Assembly (NCBI GenBank): GCA_949927415.1
Contig: CATLFB010000010.1
Span: 1 to 32,927, forward strand
Reading direction: 5' to 3'
Source of the DNA: an uncultured Candidatus Melainabacteria bacterium
GTDB lineage: Bacteria; Cyanobacteriota; Vampirovibrionia; Gastranaerophilales; Gastranaerophilaceae
Length of the DNA: 32,927 nt
The notes under the pieces are model-generated. The model had not been told where the DNA came from and made no database searches. It saw only the letters and a list, made by a program, of their open reading frames with translations. Position numbers and translations under genes: made by a program. Shown in pieces: positions 1-8,390 of the stretch. Within the stretch, counting starts at the first letter, position 1. Each line of letters opens with the position of its first letter.

Positions 1-1
1 G

Positions 2-430
2 TTTAATTATTATTTGGCGCCCTATCTGAATATAATAGACAAAGAAACCCTTCCCGATGGCAGCTACATAGTTTACTTCGCCGATGGCGGGGCCTTGGAG
101 GCCGCAAGTCATACAACACGCGACTGGCATTTTTATGCAGGCAAGCCTAAAAAATGTATTGAAAAATATCCTGAAGTTACATCCCGTATAGGTATTTGTA
201 TGTTTAAATTTTCATTTATGCCGGATTTAAATAATGAGCACTGGCGTTATCATTATAACAAAGGTATGGAACCGTTTAAGTATCTTTGGGAAGGGGATAG
301 TGCCGGACTTTATAGTGCCACTCCTTATGGCTGCAGGAAAGGTAATGAGCGGCCGTATTACTGCACTGCGCTGATTCAGATGAACAACTGGACTATTCCA
401 AAAGATTATCCGTTCAAAGTTAGCTATTAA
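2..430 (+). CDS. Type IV pilin-like protein, C-terminal part (5' end outside window)
   Basis: The frame is open to the left edge, so the N-terminus, which would carry any prepilin leader, is missing; the first in-window start-like codon is TTG at 14. The visible part has the look of the C-terminal globular domain of pilin/pseudopilin-like proteins of this lineage: a DGSYIVYFADGG strand near the start, two cysteines near the end (YGCRKGN and YYCTAL), and the closing ALIQMNNWTIPKDYP stretch, resembling the CxALIxxNxWxIPxDYP endings I associate with such proteins. Function would be a minor pilin or pseudopilin exported by the type IV pilus/type II secretion machinery. Two further pilin-like genes and one pilin start lie elsewhere in this window. 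Family assignment without the N-terminus is inference. Confidence 0.55.
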   Translation, partial: FNYYLAPYLNIIDKETLPDGSYIVYFADGGALEAASHTTRDWHFYAGKPKKCIEKYPEVTSRIGICMFKFSFMPDLNNEHWRYHYNKGMEPFKYLWEGDSAGLYSATPYGCRKGNERPYYCTALIQMNNWTIPKDYPFKVSY

Positions 431-450
431 ACTTTATAATTTTTAACATT

Positions 451-484
451 AAAAAACCTCCTTATTAATTAAGGAGGTTTTTTT
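451..484. terminator. Bidirectional intrinsic terminator
   Basis: The arms AAAAAACCTCCTTA (451-464) and TAAGGAGGTTTTTT (470-483) form a perfect stem around a 5-nt loop, with an A run on one side and a T run on the other. It lies between the convergent pilin-like gene (ending 430) and the aldolase gene (ending 501), so it can serve both strands. Confidence 0.9.
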
Positions 485-500
485 AGACAAATTTTTAAAA

Positions 501-1457
501 TTAGTCTTGAGCGTGTCCTGCAGTTCCAAGAACGTCAACCATTTTGTGTTTAACCATTTCTTTAACAGCAGTTCTGCCCGGTCCCATGTATTCGCGCGGG
601 TCGAATTTTTCAGGATGTTCTACGAAGAATTCTCTGATAGTAGATGTCATTGCAAGTCTCAAGTCTGTATCAATATTGATTTTTGCAACACCGTGCTGAG
701 ATGCATATTTAAGCATATCTTCCGGAACGCCCTGAGCGTTAGGCAGGTTGCCGCCGAATTTGTTACATTTAGCAACGAATTCAGCAGGAACTGATGATGA
801 ACCGTGAAGAACAATCGGATAATCGCCAAAACCGGCTTCTTTTAATGCGTCTTTGATTTCTTTAAGTCTGTCAAAGTCTAATTTTGCTTCGCCTGCAAAT
901 TTGTAAGCGCCGTGAGAAGTTCCGATAGCAATAGCTAATGAATCACAGCCTGTTTGTTTAACAAATTCAACAGCTTCTTTAACGTTAGTGTATTTAGCGT
1001 CTTTAGCGTCAACGTTAACGTCGTCTTCAACACCTGCAAGTTTACCAAGTTCAGCTTCAACTGAAACTCCTCTTTCATGAGCGTATTCAACAACTTTTTT
1101 AGTCAAAGCAACGTTTTCTTCAAACGGGAATCTTGAACCGTCAATCATAACTGATGAAAATCCGCCGTCGATACAAGCTTTACAAATTTCAAAATCAGCA
1201 CCATGGTCTAAGTGAAGAGCGATAGGTACAGTTGTTGTAGCAAGTGCAGCTTCAACAAGTTTGATTAAGTAAGTTTGGTTAGCGTATTTTCTTGCGCCTG
1301 CTGAAACCTGCAAAATAATAGGTGATTGAGTTTCTTCAGCAGCTTCTGCGATACCCTGCAAAATTTCCATGTTGTTAACGTTGTAAGCACCGATAGCATA
1401 TCCGCCGGCAAGTGCTTTTTTGAACATTTCATTTGTTCCAACTAGTTTTCTTGTCAT
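501..1457 (-). CDS. fba: Class II fructose-1,6-bisphosphate aldolase
   Basis: This is a cytosolic zinc enzyme that splits fructose-1,6-bisphosphate into dihydroxyacetone phosphate and glyceraldehyde-3-phosphate in glycolysis and gluconeogenesis. The 318-residue protein has the class II hallmarks in order: AYNVNNME near 24-31, LDHG with D84/H85 (general base and zinc ligand), VEAELGKL at 133-140, GTSHGAYK with H182, VLHGSSSVP with H218, and NIDTDLR at 261-267 for phosphate binding. Length is normal for the family. The ATG start at 1457 is supported by AGAAGGAG about 9 nt upstream on the minus strand. The gene is monocistronic and ends at a shared bidirectional terminator. The family call is firm; which class II subgroup it belongs to is not resolved here. 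Confidence 0.95.
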   Translation of the reverse strand: MTRKLVGTNEMFKKALAGGYAIGAYNVNNMEILQGIAEAAEETQSPIILQVSAGARKYANQTYLIKLVEAALATTTVPIALHLDHGADFEICKACIDGGFSSVMIDGSRFPFEENVALTKKVVEYAHERGVSVEAELGKLAGVEDDVNVDAKDAKYTNVKEAVEFVKQTGCDSLAIAIGTSHGAYKFAGEAKLDFDRLKEIKDALKEAGFGDYPIVLHGSSSVPAEFVAKCNKFGGNLPNAQGVPEDMLKYASQHGVAKINIDTDLRLAMTSTIREFFVEHPEKFDPREYMGPGRTAVKEMVKHKMVDVLGTAGHAQD

Positions 1458-1691
1458 AATGTGAGTTCTCCTTCTTTCTGTAACTCTATATACATGAATA
1501 AGCTACTACAAACAAAAAAGGGGTGCAAGTGTAAAGAAATATTAATATAGTATATACTATTTTACAAATGGATTTTTTAGTCTATATAATAATTCTAATA
1601 GGGTTAATGAAAAGCTGGGAAAAAAATATTTTCAGGCTTTTTGTAATTAAAAACAATTGAATATGGAATTAAAAATAAAGGGGTGAAAATT
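1458..1691. promoter_or_regulatory. Divergent intergenic region with a promoter for the plus-strand gene
   Basis: No gene is seen. For the plus strand, TTTACA (1561-1566) and TATAAT (1585-1590) are separated by 18 nt, predicting a start near 1597 and a leader of about 95 nt. Within that leader, AAAAGCTG and CAGGCTTTTT (roughly 1611-1640) can pair across an A/T-rich loop and are followed by a short T run, so an attenuator-like hairpin is possible. The aldolase promoter on the other strand is not clear to me. Confidence 0.5.
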
Positions 1692-2399
1692 ATGGCAATA
1701 AGACCAATTGCATCAGGATTTGCGTTACAAAAAAATAATCAAACAGTGTTTACGAGCAGAAAAAACGGCAATGATTTTGTGGATACAGCTTCTGACGAAC
1801 ATTCAAGACGTTCGCTTGCAAGCCGTCTGGCAGGCCCTCTTGCGGCAGCCGCAATTGCAATGGCTCCGATGGCAGCTGATGCGCAGTATATGACGTTAGA
1901 ACGTTTAGATCGCGGTCGTGATCCTCATGAAGATATTCGTGTGGAACTTGCTCAATTGCCGGCAAATGAAAAGGTTATAGATTATAAAAAACTCAATTCA
2001 TCAGAAGGCGACAAAGGCTGTTATGGCGCCTCGCGTATTGAATTGATTAGTACGGACGGTAATAACAGTGATATAGAAAAAATCAAAGTTTCAAGACAAA
2101 TTTCAAAAATGACCTGTTACTTCATTGATGCCAAAAGACTTATATCTGAAACCCAATATTATTATGATAGTTCAGGCAAGAAACACGAAGAAACAAAATT
2201 TTTCATAGAAGGTCCGATGGTTGAAAGAAGAAAATTAATGAATGGCAATAAGCAAGAGAAGCGTATGTTAAAAGGCCGTCAGGAAATTTCTGCTAAGACC
2301 TGTTCATATTTGCTGGATTTACTTGAAGGCAAAGGAAAAGCAAAATATAACGGGGCATTAGAAAGTCTTGATTCGTATGAAGTTGAGGTTGAAAAGTAA
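1692..2399 (+). CDS. Hypothetical protein with internal hydrophobic segment and AxA site, probably exported
   Basis: I do not recognise a family. I chose the ATG at 1692 over the in-frame GTG at 1683 because AAAGGGG sits 7-8 nt upstream and the GTG lies inside that ribosome-binding site. The 235-residue product has a long polar N-terminal region (about 45 residues) followed by a hydrophobic stretch, LAGPLAAAAIAMAPMAADA (46-64), that ends in ADA-Q, a plausible signal peptidase I site. The n-region is unusually long for a signal peptide. The remainder is polar and lysine-rich with three cysteines (GCYGAS, MTCYF, KTCSYL), compatible with a secreted or periplasmic domain. An upstream promoter is visible at 1561-1590. 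The next gene lies 105 nt downstream on the same strand. Export is inference; a membrane-anchored protein is the alternative. Confidence 0.7.
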   Translation: MAIRPIASGFALQKNNQTVFTSRKNGNDFVDTASDEHSRRSLASRLAGPLAAAAIAMAPMAADAQYMTLERLDRGRDPHEDIRVELAQLPANEKVIDYKKLNSSEGDKGCYGASRIELISTDGNNSDIEKIKVSRQISKMTCYFIDAKRLISETQYYYDSSGKKHEETKFFIEGPMVERRKLMNGNKQEKRMLKGRQEISAKTCSYLLDLLEGKGKAKYNGALESLDSYEVEVEK

Positions 2400-2504
2400 G
2401 TTTTTTACATATTGTAAATTTTTGTAAAAATGTCGGAATATGAAGGAAATTCATGCTTCCGGCATGTTTTTACATGAGTAAGTATAAATCGAGAGTATAA
2501 AAAA

Positions 2505-5138
2505 ATGTCAGAGTTTAACGTAACTGGTAATAATAGTGCAAGTGGAGTCGGCAGAAGCAGTGCGGCGAAATCGTCAAGTGCAAACAATTCTTCATCCTCA
2601 TCTTCAATTCAGGTTTTCAAAAAATTAACCAAAGAAGAGTTTATAAAAAAACTTGGCATCACACCTGAATTATATGAACAAATTTTACTTGAAAATCCGA
2701 ATATTACACAAACTGAAATAGAACAATTAGTTCAGAAAATGAAGGCCGAAGAAGCGGCAAACGCAAAAGGCACTGAAAAACCATCATCAGCCAATACCGC
2801 ATCTGAAACCTCACAGGCAGAAAAAGTTGAATCTCACACTCATGAACATCATCATGAAGTTCATGAGAAAAATCCGGAATCTTTTGATAAAGCGGCATAT
2901 AACAAAGCTGATTTGTCCCAAAAAAGAGAAATTCTGACAGTTGAAATTGCTAAAAACCACTTTTTATATGGTGATAAGTCCAATCCCAGAACTGAGGAAG
3001 AATGGAATAATTTAAGTCCGGAAGAAAAGACCGCCCTTGTTAACAGGGTTGTTGAATTTGGCAAAGCTCATAAGACTGAATTTGCTAAAATGCTTGAAGC
3101 TTTTGACAAAAACGGTCAAACTTCACTTGCAGACAATGTCATGTCTTCAATTCAAGCCGCAAATAACGCCGGTTTGTCACTTGAAGAATACGCAAAATTG
3201 TCACCGGAAAAGCGTGAAGAACTTTTATACGATTATTTGGTTCGCGTAAATGCCGAAGATGAAGGCACCGGAGAATCTTCTTTCAGCAAAACGGAACAGG
3301 AATTCTGGGACAGAAACCAGTTATTGAAAGAAGCAGCAGATTATTATTTCAAAACCGAAAAAAATGAAACCCGTAATGTTTGCCCTGGTGAAGTAAATCA
3401 ACTTCTTAACGAAGAAAATATTGACATTGAAACTGTCATGAAAAATTACCTGGACAACAAAGCTAAAACAGGTAAATTATCAGAATATGAAAAGGCTCAA
3501 AAAGAATATTTAGACAGCTCTTCATCAAGAGAACTTGCACTTCTTGCCCAGCAGGAAAACCCGGAACTGAGTGATCCGCCTTCACTGTATTCAAAAATTA
3601 ACAGCACAGGACATGCAGACAAGTATAACAATGCAATGATTCCGCAAAAAGCTGAAATTTTGAACAATTTATTGGAAAAAGAATCCGCAGGAGATGCAAA
3701 AGCGTATTATACAAACATGGTTGCTTGTGCAAAAGATGCTTATATAAAAGGCGACAAGGCTTTGGCTCACGCCTTAATGCAAAAAGCAATGAAAAATGCA
3801 CCTGAATTCGTCGTTGCAATTCCGGAAGACGCTTCGGCAACAGAAGTAGCCTTAAGTGCAGGCGCAGTATCAGTTTTGTCAGAAGAAGACGCTGCTGCAT
3901 ACACTGCAAATGTTGAAAAGCTTAAATCTGAAAAATTGGCCGAAGCTGCAGGTGTCGCCGTCAGACAAAACGTAACGGAATCTCAAATGGTCTCAGTGTC
4001 AGCAGTCCGTTCGCGTTTTGAAGCTGTTCAAAGAGCAAACGTTGATATGCGAAACCGCGCAGAATCTGTTGAAGTTCAAGAGGAAGTCAACAAAAATATC
4101 GCAAAAACTTGTGATACTCCTGCAAGAGCTTATGCTATTGCAACAACCGGAAAATTGCATAAAGACGCTCAACTTCCTGCATTGAAAGAACAATTAAAAG
4201 ACAAAAATGAAGCCTTAATCCTTGAAGCCTCAAGAGTTCCGTCTACATTGCATAAAACAAACCAGTTTGACTCCTTAAAATTGGTCAAAGGCATAGCGCT
4301 TGGTATGCCAAAAGATTTCAGCAAACAAGTAGAACTCAACCTTGCAAACCAGATTCCGCTCTGTAAGGATAAAGATGTCCAGCTTGCAATGCATAAAGAA
4401 ATCATGACCTCAAAACATTCCGCAGTGCAAGAACAGGCCGCAAGCAACATCAAGGATTACAACCATTCAATACAAAGTGAAGCTATTGATGTTGTCTATG
4501 CATCCGGCAACTCACAGGCTGTAAAAGTTGTATTAGATAATCTTGCGAAAATGCCGCCAGATATCCAAAAGTCAGAAGTAGTAAGGCTAATAGGTGAATT
4601 AAGCGTATCAAACGCAATACAGTCCGAAAACTTAGACGCAAAAATCTTCGGCGGAACTTTGAGTTCTGCAGAATTGCGAAATCTGTCAGCATCCCAGCGC
4701 CGCGATTATTTCGTCAAAATGTTTGAAGAAGCTACTCCTGCAAAAAAACTCGAAATCCTTAGAAATATCGCCACAAGTTCTATCGGAATTCATAAAAAAA
4801 CTATTTATACAATCATTGCAAGATTCTCTGCACCTCTTTTGAAATCAATGGTTGAAGACGGTATGGGACTTTCCATGATTCGTGCAGGTGTTCCGAGCGA
4901 CGCTGTTACTAAAATTATTACCTGTATGAAAACATCTACAAGCAACAAAGTAATTCAACAGCGCAAAGAATTGGAACTCGATTCTGATTTTGAAAAATAC
5001 TTCAACGGCAATGACAGCATCGCAGAAAAAGCAGCAACAATTCCGCCGGAACTCAAAAATACTTTTGCTGCAAATCCGGATAAGACAACGCTTGAAGAAC
5101 TTAGAAGAAACAAAGCAACAATGTATATTAAATCATAA
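2505..5138 (+). CDS. Large alpha-helical hypothetical protein with Ser-rich N-terminus and His cluster
   Basis: The product is 877 residues with no recognised family and no signal peptide or membrane segment. Residues 10-35 are a serine/alanine/asparagine low-complexity tract. Residues 36-80 form a compact charged helical unit (LTKEEFIKKLGITPELYEQI). Residues 90-122 are a linker with a histidine cluster, HTHEHHHEVHEK, that could bind metal. The rest is predicted mostly helical, with recurring short units around LSPEEK/LSPEKR (near 170 and 235) and a HEAT-like alternation of helices in roughly 560-710. The ATG at 2505 has only a weak GAGAG upstream. A hairpin follows the gene. The abundance of lysine, glutamate and alanine suggests a soluble scaffold; an unconventional secreted or surface role is possible but unsupported. 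Confidence 0.75.
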   Translation: MSEFNVTGNNSASGVGRSSAAKSSSANNSSSSSSIQVFKKLTKEEFIKKLGITPELYEQILLENPNITQTEIEQLVQKMKAEEAANAKGTEKPSSANTASETSQAEKVESHTHEHHHEVHEKNPESFDKAAYNKADLSQKREILTVEIAKNHFLYGDKSNPRTEEEWNNLSPEEKTALVNRVVEFGKAHKTEFAKMLEAFDKNGQTSLADNVMSSIQAANNAGLSLEEYAKLSPEKREELLYDYLVRVNAEDEGTGESSFSKTEQEFWDRNQLLKEAADYYFKTEKNETRNVCPGEVNQLLNEENIDIETVMKNYLDNKAKTGKLSEYEKAQKEYLDSSSSRELALLAQQENPELSDPPSLYSKINSTGHADKYNNAMIPQKAEILNNLLEKESAGDAKAYYTNMVACAKDAYIKGDKALAHALMQKAMKNAPEFVVAIPEDASATEVALSAGAVSVLSEEDAAAYTANVEKLKSEKLAEAAGVAVRQNVTESQMVSVSAVRSRFEAVQRANVDMRNRAESVEVQEEVNKNIAKTCDTPARAYAIATTGKLHKDAQLPALKEQLKDKNEALILEASRVPSTLHKTNQFDSLKLVKGIALGMPKDFSKQVELNLANQIPLCKDKDVQLAMHKEIMTSKHSAVQEQAASNIKDYNHSIQSEAIDVVYASGNSQAVKVVLDNLAKMPPDIQKSEVVRLIGELSVSNAIQSENLDAKIFGGTLSSAELRNLSASQRRDYFVKMFEEATPAKKLEILRNIATSSIGIHKKTIYTIIARFSAPLLKSMVEDGMGLSMIRAGVPSDAVTKIITCMKTSTSNKVIQQRKELELDSDFEKYFNGNDSIAEKAATIPPELKNTFAANPDKTTLEELRRNKATMYIKS

Positions 5139-5174
5139 TTAATATAATCTCAGGTGCAAAATTTGTAGAATAAA

Positions 5175-5200
5175 ACAGGTGTCTTTAAAACGACACCTGT
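5175..5200 (+). terminator. Terminator-like hairpin after the 877-residue gene
   Basis: ACAGGTGTC (5175-5183) pairs perfectly with GACACCTGT (5192-5200) around an 8-nt loop. The following sequence is T-rich (TCTGTTGTTTTGG) but has no uninterrupted T run, so termination may be partial. Confidence 0.6.
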
Positions 5201-5242
5201 TCTGTTGTTTTGGCCAAAATCCCAAAAACGTGAAGTACGACC

Positions 5243-5270
5243 TTGATTTCAAGCTTTTTTGTGTTTTAAT
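5243..5270 (+). promoter_or_regulatory. Promoter candidate for ispH
   Basis: TTGATT (5243-5248) and TTTAAT (5265-5270) are separated by 16 nt. A transcript would start near 5277, which would place the TTG at 5270 outside the mRNA and favours a downstream ispH start. Confidence 0.45.
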
Positions 5271-5335
5271 TGTATTACAGCGGTTTTTGTAAAAATCAAA
5301 ATCTGCGAGTCCATAAGAAAGAAGACAATTTCAAA

Positions 5336-6199
5336 TTGCCGAAAACAATTGAATTAGCAAAATATGCGGGTTTTTGTTACGGAGTAAAACGAGCCGTTGA
5401 GACCGCTAAAAAACTAAAAGCAGAACACCCCGATATGCAAGTATCTATTTTGGGTGAACTTATTCATAACGCAAATGTAATCCGCGAGTTAGAATCTCTC
5501 GGAATTAAAACTTTGCAGGAAATTCCGGAAAAAGGTGAAGGAATCTGCATTATCAGAAGCCATGGCGAAAGTCCTGAAGTTATCGAAAAAATTAAACAAG
5601 CAGGATTTGAATTGGTAGATTTGACCTGTCCTGATGTCAAAAAAGTTCAGCAAAAAGCAATTGAAATGGCAAAAGAAGGATATTTTGTCGTAATCGTCGG
5701 AAAATCAGAGCATCCGGAAGTTGTCGCAATAAGAGCGAACGCGCTTCTCTGGAGCGAAAATGTTGCGGTCGCGGCATCTGTTGAACAGTTGAAAGAATTT
5801 GAATCACAAATAAAATCACACCGTAAAGTTGGCGTAGTTGTGCAAACTACTCAAAGGCTTGAAACCCTAAATTCAATTGTAAATTACCTGACTTCAATAT
5901 CCAAAGAACTCCACATAGCAAACACAATCTGCCGGAGTACTGCAAATCGTCAGGCAGAAGCAAAAGAACTTGCTAAAGTCAGCGATCTGGTTATAGTTGC
6001 AGGCTCCAAAAAAAGCGCCAACACCACACACCTTGCTGAAATTTTGAAAGATATCACAAACGTGATTCACATCGAAAATGACGAAGAATTGGAAAATTAC
6101 ATGGATTTGATTGAAAAATCAGAAAAAATAGCGCTCACGGCAGGCGCCTCAACTCCGCAAAACATAATCGAAAAAGTTTTAAATAAAATACAAAAATGA
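5336..6199 (+). CDS. ispH: 4-hydroxy-3-methylbut-2-enyl diphosphate reductase
   Basis: This is the last enzyme of the MEP isoprenoid pathway: a [4Fe-4S] protein reducing HMBPP to IPP and DMAPP. The frame stays open back to a TTG at 5270, but that codon overlaps a likely -10 box. From the TTG at 5336 the product is 287 residues and begins PKTIELAKYAGFCYGVKRAV, as IspH proteins normally do. The three cluster cysteines are present in AGFCYGV, LTCPDVKK and NTICRSTANRQ. The substrate-binding histidines are in GELIHNANV, RSHGES and KSEHPEV, and GSKKSANTTHL is near the end. No good Shine-Dalgarno sequence precedes either TTG, so the exact start is uncertain. It is followed 61 nt later by rpsA on the same strand; co-transcription is possible. 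Confidence 0.9.
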   Translation: MPKTIELAKYAGFCYGVKRAVETAKKLKAEHPDMQVSILGELIHNANVIRELESLGIKTLQEIPEKGEGICIIRSHGESPEVIEKIKQAGFELVDLTCPDVKKVQQKAIEMAKEGYFVVIVGKSEHPEVVAIRANALLWSENVAVAASVEQLKEFESQIKSHRKVGVVVQTTQRLETLNSIVNYLTSISKELHIANTICRSTANRQAEAKELAKVSDLVIVAGSKKSANTTHLAEILKDITNVIHIENDEELENYMDLIEKSEKIALTAGASTPQNIIEKVLNKIQK

Positions 6200-6260
6200 T
6201 ATAAAATCCGGCGGGTTAAGCCCGGCTAAAAACAATACAATACGAAAGGAAAAATAACAA

Positions 6261-7331
6261 ATGACACAAACAGTAGACAAAATTGATGAATTCGAAAGAT
6301 TGTTAGAAGAATCTTTCTCAAAAAGCAACGCAGTTGCAGACATCGTTGAAGGAACAATTATCAAAAAAGAGCAAGACGGCTTTTTGGTAAGCGTTCGCGG
6401 CGCAAAAACAGAAGCTTACCTTCCTGTAAAAGAAATCCCTTCAGCAGAAGGCGCAGAATCTGTTGCAGTTGGCGATGTAAAAGAATTCTATGTATTAAAA
6501 GAAGAAAACGATGCAGAAGGCATGGTTCTTTCACTAAAACGCCTCGCATTTGCTCAAGCATGGGCACAATTGAATGATGCAAAAATTCAGGGCGATACAA
6601 TTTTAGCAAAAGTTGTTTCAATCGTAAAAGGCGGCGTTCTTGTTGACGTTGCAGATTTGAAAGGTTTCATCCCCTCATCACAACTCAGAACAGGAACTCC
6701 TTTCGACGGACTTATCGATACAAAAATCGAAGTTAAAGTTCTTGAAGCTGACCCGAAAAAGAACAAACTTATCCTCTCTCAAAGACAGGCAGTTGCAGAA
6801 CAGCGCGATCAGGTTGTAGATAACATCCTTTCAACTTTGGAAGAAGATATGGTCGTTAAAGGTGAAGTCGTAAGAATCGCAGATTTTGGCGCATTCGTAG
6901 ACATCAACGGAATTGACGGCTTACTTCCGATTTCAGAAATTTCATGGTCAAGAATCAAACATCCGTCAGATGTAATCTCTCTTGGCGAAACAATCGAAGT
7001 TAAAATTATTAAAATCGATACAGAATTAAAGAGAATTTCGCTTTCATTGAAAAGAATGGGCGAAGATCCGTGGCAGCAAATCGAAGGCCAGTTTGAAGAA
7101 GGTCAGGTAATCACAGGAACCGTAAACAAAGTTACAGGTTTTGGCGCATTCATCAACATCTTCCCGGGCGTTGAAGCATTGTTGCCGGTATCAGAAATGG
7201 CTGAAGAAAACGTTAATCCGTTCAACAGATACAAAGTCGGCGACAGCGTAGAAGTTTTGATTAAAAAATTCACTCCGCAAGAACACAGAATTGCATTGAG
7301 TGTAAGAGATATCAACAAAGACGCTGAATAG
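6261..7331 (+). CDS. rpsA: Ribosomal protein S1 (four S1 domains)
   Basis: The 356-residue protein has four successive S1 (OB-fold) RNA-binding domains, at roughly 26-95, 111-177, 193-264 and 280-352. The third and fourth carry the classic signatures ADFGAFVDINGIDGLLPISE and VTGFGAFINIFPGVEALLP. Role: binding mRNA to the 30S subunit to help initiate translation. Four domains is shorter than the six of proteobacterial S1 and matches the compact forms seen in several other phyla. The ATG is preceded by AAAGGA about 9 nt upstream. The gene lies 61 nt after ispH and ends at a strong terminator. A four-domain S1-like regulatory protein is the only realistic alternative. Confidence 0.9.
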   Translation: MTQTVDKIDEFERLLEESFSKSNAVADIVEGTIIKKEQDGFLVSVRGAKTEAYLPVKEIPSAEGAESVAVGDVKEFYVLKEENDAEGMVLSLKRLAFAQAWAQLNDAKIQGDTILAKVVSIVKGGVLVDVADLKGFIPSSQLRTGTPFDGLIDTKIEVKVLEADPKKNKLILSQRQAVAEQRDQVVDNILSTLEEDMVVKGEVVRIADFGAFVDINGIDGLLPISEISWSRIKHPSDVISLGETIEVKIIKIDTELKRISLSLKRMGEDPWQQIEGQFEEGQVITGTVNKVTGFGAFINIFPGVEALLPVSEMAEENVNPFNRYKVGDSVEVLIKKFTPQEHRIALSVRDINKDAE

Positions 7332-7346
7332 TTTCTAACTTAATAT

Positions 7347-7379
7347 AAAAAGCCTCTGCAATTTCGCAGGGGCTTTTTT
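7347..7379 (+). terminator. Intrinsic terminator after rpsA
   Basis: AAAAAGCCTCTGC (7347-7359) and GCAGGGGCTTTTT (7366-7378) form a stem, with one G-T pair and a 6-nt loop, ending in a T run. The A-rich 5' side could allow function on the other strand too. Confidence 0.9.
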
Positions 7380-7421
7380 ACTTTGATTTTTGAAAATTTT
7401 TTAAAAACAGATTTATTCGGA

Positions 7422-7450
7422 TTGCAAAGTTGTGAAAATTTTGTTATAAT
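7422..7450 (+). promoter_or_regulatory. Sigma-70-type promoter of the first poly-G pilin gene
   Basis: TTGCAA (7422-7427), a 17-nt spacer and a perfect TATAAT (7445-7450) are followed by AGGAG at 7478-7482 and the ATG at 7490. The whole expression signal upstream of the interrupted reading frame is therefore intact. Confidence 0.7.
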
Positions 7451-7489
7451 AATTAAGTACATAGAGAATTTTAATACAGGAGCATTAGT

Positions 7490-8264
7490 ATGAAAAAGCA
7501 GACTATTACTGGATTTGCGGGGGGGGGGGGCACCCGAAAATAACGCTCCTTCAAGGGTTTTAGGTGCATTCACTCTTGCAGAAACCCTTATTACGCTAGG
7601 CATCATCGGAATCGTTGCCGCGATGACTTTGCCTGCTGTGATAGACAAATCACAAAAATATATCTTAAAACAGCAATTTAAGAAGTCTTATTCTGTTTTG
7701 TCGCAAGCCTTGTTGAAGGCTGAGGCTGATTTGGGTTATAGCCCGCAATGTCATTACGGAGCCGGAAAGAGCGTATCTTCAACTGACGGGTATGCTGGCG
7801 TCAACACCATTGTGGAATGCGCAGTATTGCATGATGCTATGATGAAAAATCTTAGTGTAATCCAAAAATGTGACAACCATTCTTTTACGAAGAATTGTAT
7901 TCCGAAGTACGTAGGTTTTGAAAAAGTTCTTATGAATAACGACCAAAACCTGAGTGAAGATGATGCTAAAGAAGCAATTAAGAAGTTTAGCGGATGGAGT
8001 ACGAATAATATTTTGAATAACTCGCCTGCGTATGTTCTTAAAGACGGTACAATTATAATTGCTTATTATTCGGCTCCTTTTCCATACAATTTTGCGGTTG
8101 ACATAAATGGCAAAAAAGGTCCGAATAAATGGGGATATGATTTGTTTCCGTTTATTACGATAGCAAATTCAAAAACGAATTTGATACTTATGGGATACGG
8201 TGCTTACCCATTCGAAAAAGGCGGGATTAATGTTGTCGATATGCTAAAACAAATGCATAAATAA
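7490..8264 (+). CDS. Type IV pilin-like protein, reading frame interrupted at a 12-G run
   Basis: A good promoter, ribosome-binding site (AGGAG) and ATG at 7490 start the peptide MKKQTITGFAGGGG, but with 12 Gs (7519-7530) the frame runs into TAA at 7541. With one G fewer it continues as APENNAPSRVLGAFTLAETL and gives a 257-residue prepilin. The cleavage site is GA/FTLAE, with Glu at +5, followed by a hydrophobic helix (LITLGIIGIVAAMTLPAV). The C-terminal domain has cysteine pairs and the motif DINGKKGPNKWGYDLFPF, close to the one in the intact pilin-like gene at 32021. The 3' frame by itself can only start at a TTG (7515) touching the G run, with no own ribosome-binding site. Possible states: phase-variable OFF allele, frame restored by slippage, or a sequencing error. 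The family call for the body is strong; the adhesive or structural role is inference. Confidence 0.8.
7519..7530 (+). repeat. Poly-G tract, 12 G, in prepilin leader
   Basis: Twelve consecutive Gs interrupt the prepilin leader 29 nt after the A of the ATG. In-frame lengths would be 11 or 14, so the observed run is one G over. Similar runs occur at 30461 and 32791. Confidence 0.95.
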
Positions 8265-8390
8265 GCATTATTTTACGTTTGGCGGAATGGGGCTATGTTT
8301 GCCTGACTTTTTGATATGGCGCTTGTGGCGTTAATTTGCCGAGGCATTTTTTTGATATCGTTAAAAGACATTGTCCTCTTCAAGCGTCTG

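Noticed and set aside
5270-5335. N-terminal extension of ispH from the TTG at 5270
   Set aside because: The codon overlaps a probable -10 box, and the extension has no counterpart in the family.
7515-8264. Separate pilin gene starting at the TTG beside the G run
   Set aside because: No ribosome-binding site precedes this TTG, while a full promoter, AGGAG and ATG exist 25 nt upstream. The third locus has no equivalent TTG.
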